From assembly GCA_037389465.1 (NCBI GenBank), contig JAZARR010000077.1:620001-684000 (forward strand): a stretch of DNA of 64,000 nt, written 5' to 3'. Shown here piece by piece: positions 62,268 through 64,000 of the stretch. The translations under genes and the position numbers were made by a program. Numbering within the stretch: the first letter of the stretch is position 1; each line of letters begins with the position of its first letter. Origin of the DNA: Baylisascaris procyonis (lineage: Eukaryota > Nematoda > Chromadorea > Rhabditida > Ascarididae). The notes under the pieces were generated by a model. It had not been told where the DNA came from. It searched no databases and was given only the letters and a program-made list of their open reading frames with translations.

Positions 62268-62610
62268 GGAGGTACAGGAATCAAATTGGTGGAGAGGAAA
62301 ACCAACGAATGGCTTCGAGGTGTAACAAAGGTAAAGGATTGGGTGACCGAGGCTGGAGTGAGGAAATTTAGATGGGCGGCGAGGATATCCGCACTGAAAA
62401 GTGACGATAGGGTGAAGCGAATAACAGAATGGACACCACGGATTGGCAAAAGAAATTGAGGCCGACCTGCAATGAGGTGGAGCGATTCTTTAAAAAAGAC
62501 CGCAGGAACCAACTGGATCAGAGAAGCATTGATTCGGGACAAGTGGAAGCGATATGAAGAGACCTTCATTCATAATGAATGCTATGTTAATTGAAATAAA
62601 TAAATAAATA
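62268..62610 (+). mobile_element. 5'-truncated RTE-type LINE insertion
   Basis: The plus-strand frame reads ERKTNEWLRGVTKVKDWV, then RKFRWAARISALKSDDR, then ITEWTPRIGKRN, a TGA at 62457-62459, then in the same frame GRPAMRWSDSLKKTAGTNW, REALIRDKWKRYEE and a stop at 62592-62594. This is the familiar C-terminus of RTE-class ORF2 (x-R-K-x-x-WA-x-x-x-x-R-x-x-DDR ... W-x-P ... GRP-x-x-RW-x-D ... DR-x-x-W). The element ends in (AAAT)n, typical of RTE 3' ends. GAAACGAGGCTT occurs immediately before (62256-62267) and immediately after (62611-62622): a perfect 12-bp target-site duplication. The insertion is therefore 343 bp, severely 5' truncated and dead on arrival, and the unchanged duplication suggests it is fairly young. 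Confidence 0.9.
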
Positions 62611-62622
62611 GAAACGAGGCTT
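62611..62622 (+). repeat. target-site duplication, right copy
   Basis: GAAACGAGGCTT directly after the (AAAT)n tail of the RTE fragment. Confidence 0.88.
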
Positions 62623-64000
62623 TTCTCCACTGCTAGCTGTTGCCTACACTGCACTGTGATTGAGTCTTATAAACGAAAGTTTCAATGAATTGCGTTTACA
62701 TCTGTGCAAAGAATCTAACTCTCAGAAGCGCACCGTTCGCATACACTACAATATACTGCTCATCATCCTCCTGTCACCACTCTTTGTGTTTGCTGAATAC
62801 CGCTTCGAAACTTACTCTAAACAAGCTGTTTTTCCTAGGCTGCATTAAACCAGTATGCAGCGGGCAAGATTGTTATGGCATATCAGCCCAAAGCCACTAG
62901 CAAACTTATTGGCCAGCTTCCTTATTGGCTCATGAATTGGCGGAGATATCCTCCCCAACTTACATTCGACATTTTTGCGCCATTTACTGCTCGGTTTTGC
63001 GTGCGGACATTTGATAGCTGATTGTCTTTTGAATGCGATAAAAAATAGAGCATCTGGAACAGTTAAGAGGGGTTGGCATATGATGGTGGTTGTTTCCTCG
63101 TTGATGGGACGTGTTGCTAACGTGCAGTTGCAGCTGAGTGCACAACGCATTGAGCGGCGCACTGCTTCGCTCGTTGTGAAAGCAATTAGCCTCCGATTGA
63201 TTTATTAGCCGTACGGCGCACTAACAGCGAGCACCCCTTCACATAACACCTTTGCCTCACTGTGGCTTGCTGCATTCGTCGCATGCTGCACGTTTTTCGC
63301 TTAATGCTTTTCCTGAAGTTTTATCCGAACTTAATCTTTAAAGTTTGATGTTTGGCCAGTCCAGTGCTTCATTGTTAACTTCAACCGATAGCGACAGCGA
63401 ATATCAGGACGATCTTATGGACTAGTGTGTGGTTGCATTGTAATCCGGCATATAGCTAATTTGTGGTTGCATCGTGATCAGGTTTTTTTAAACGAAATTC
63501 ATTTATTCCCTGAGGAAGTGGCATAGTCTGCACCGTAGCTTCCCTAATATACACTTTGTTTTTCTCGGCGCCAGATCTAAGTTCATTAATGAGCTTCGGA
63601 CTATGCTGAACGTTATCACAGTACATCTTTGATTATTTCTGCTTTTCTCAGAAAGTAAAAACGGGTAGAATAAGGAACGAGATAGGGAAGAAAACATCAC
63701 TTTTTGCCGTAAGTTGATCTCTGTTGGTGTACCAGTTAGCAAATAGACACTGTAGAAATACACGCCTTATTTTGACGTCGTTGAGAAAATGCTTGTTTAT
63801 CTCCTTCCCTTAGAAGTTCCGACTTCGAAACTTTTCGTTTATACAACTGCATTTAGTCTTTTTCACATAAATTTTCTTCCTTTGCGTTTTTCATCAAAGG
63901 CTTTTGTTTTAAGGGAAAAGCCTAAGCCATTCGCGCAGGCCTCTGAATTTCTTTTTTTGTTTGTTTGTTGATGTAACGCCGTCTTATTTTTGGGCTATCG

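Larger units (their letters stand above)
60446..64000 (+). other. ptp-3: intron, continuing past the window
   Basis: No further FN3-like exon was recognised. It contains a short tandem array (61395-61447) and a truncated RTE insertion (62268-62610). Confidence 0.7.

Noticed and set aside
62216..62569. Minus-strand frame of 117 codons
   Set aside because: Antisense shadow of the RTE ORF2 fragment.
1..64000. CRISPR arrays, bacterial operons or riboswitches
   Set aside because: No regularly spaced repeats with unique spacers, no long bacterial-type ORFs and clear spliceosomal introns; the window is eukaryotic.

Overview
The window reads as part of a large-intron animal gene. The most likely source is a clade V (strongylid or hookworm-like) parasitic nematode. 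The evidence is short acceptors of the TTTCAG / TTTGCAG type, AT-rich introns with long T/A homopolymers, decayed CR1-like and RTE-like LINE fragments, and a nematode-style LAR receptor phosphatase gene. The species cannot be fixed from sequence alone, and there is no bacterial or viral gene content.

Only one conserved protein-coding gene is clearly visible, on the + strand. Seven phase-compatible exons (38239-38420, 39618-39741, 40834-40919, 41524-41641, 43790-43932, 54448-54558, 60316-60445) splice into an uninterrupted 297-codon stretch encoding three consecutive fibronectin type III (FN3) domains. From recall of the family, they match FN3 repeats 5, 6 and 7 of the LAR family of receptor tyrosine phosphatases (C. 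elegans PTP-3, vertebrate PTPRF/PTPRS/PTPRD). FN3-8, the membrane segment and the phosphatase domains must lie to the right of the window; Ig domains and FN3-1 to 4 must lie to the left.

The most interesting observation is at 30436-30556. This is a short exon with an ATG and a secretory signal peptide, ending in phase 1 at a GT. That is exactly the phase needed to join the first FN3-5 exon, at its PSAPRD domain boundary. It would give a short receptor lacking Ig domains and FN3-1 to 4, the architecture known for the C. elegans PTP-3B isoform. A TATA-like box and an AP-1/ETS-like pair lie upstream. The first 38 kb would then be both the long-isoform intron and the promoter region of the short isoform.

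Layout: 1-10.7 kb, non-coding with simple repeats; 10.7-12.2 kb, decayed CR1-like LINE on the minus strand; 15.03-15.59 kb, fold-back (MITE-like) element; 25.35 and 26.16 kb, a 75-bp direct repeat pair; 29.7-30.56 kb, putative alternative promoter and first exon; 38.2-60.4 kb, LAR exons with introns of 0.6-10.5 kb; within the 10.5-kb intron, a strong hairpin (44.2 kb), a possible small nested two-exon gene (48.1-48.7 kb, unproven) and a second copy of the LINE 3' sequence (49.5 kb); 62.27-62.61 kb, a 5'-truncated RTE-type LINE insertion with an intact 12-bp target-site duplication.
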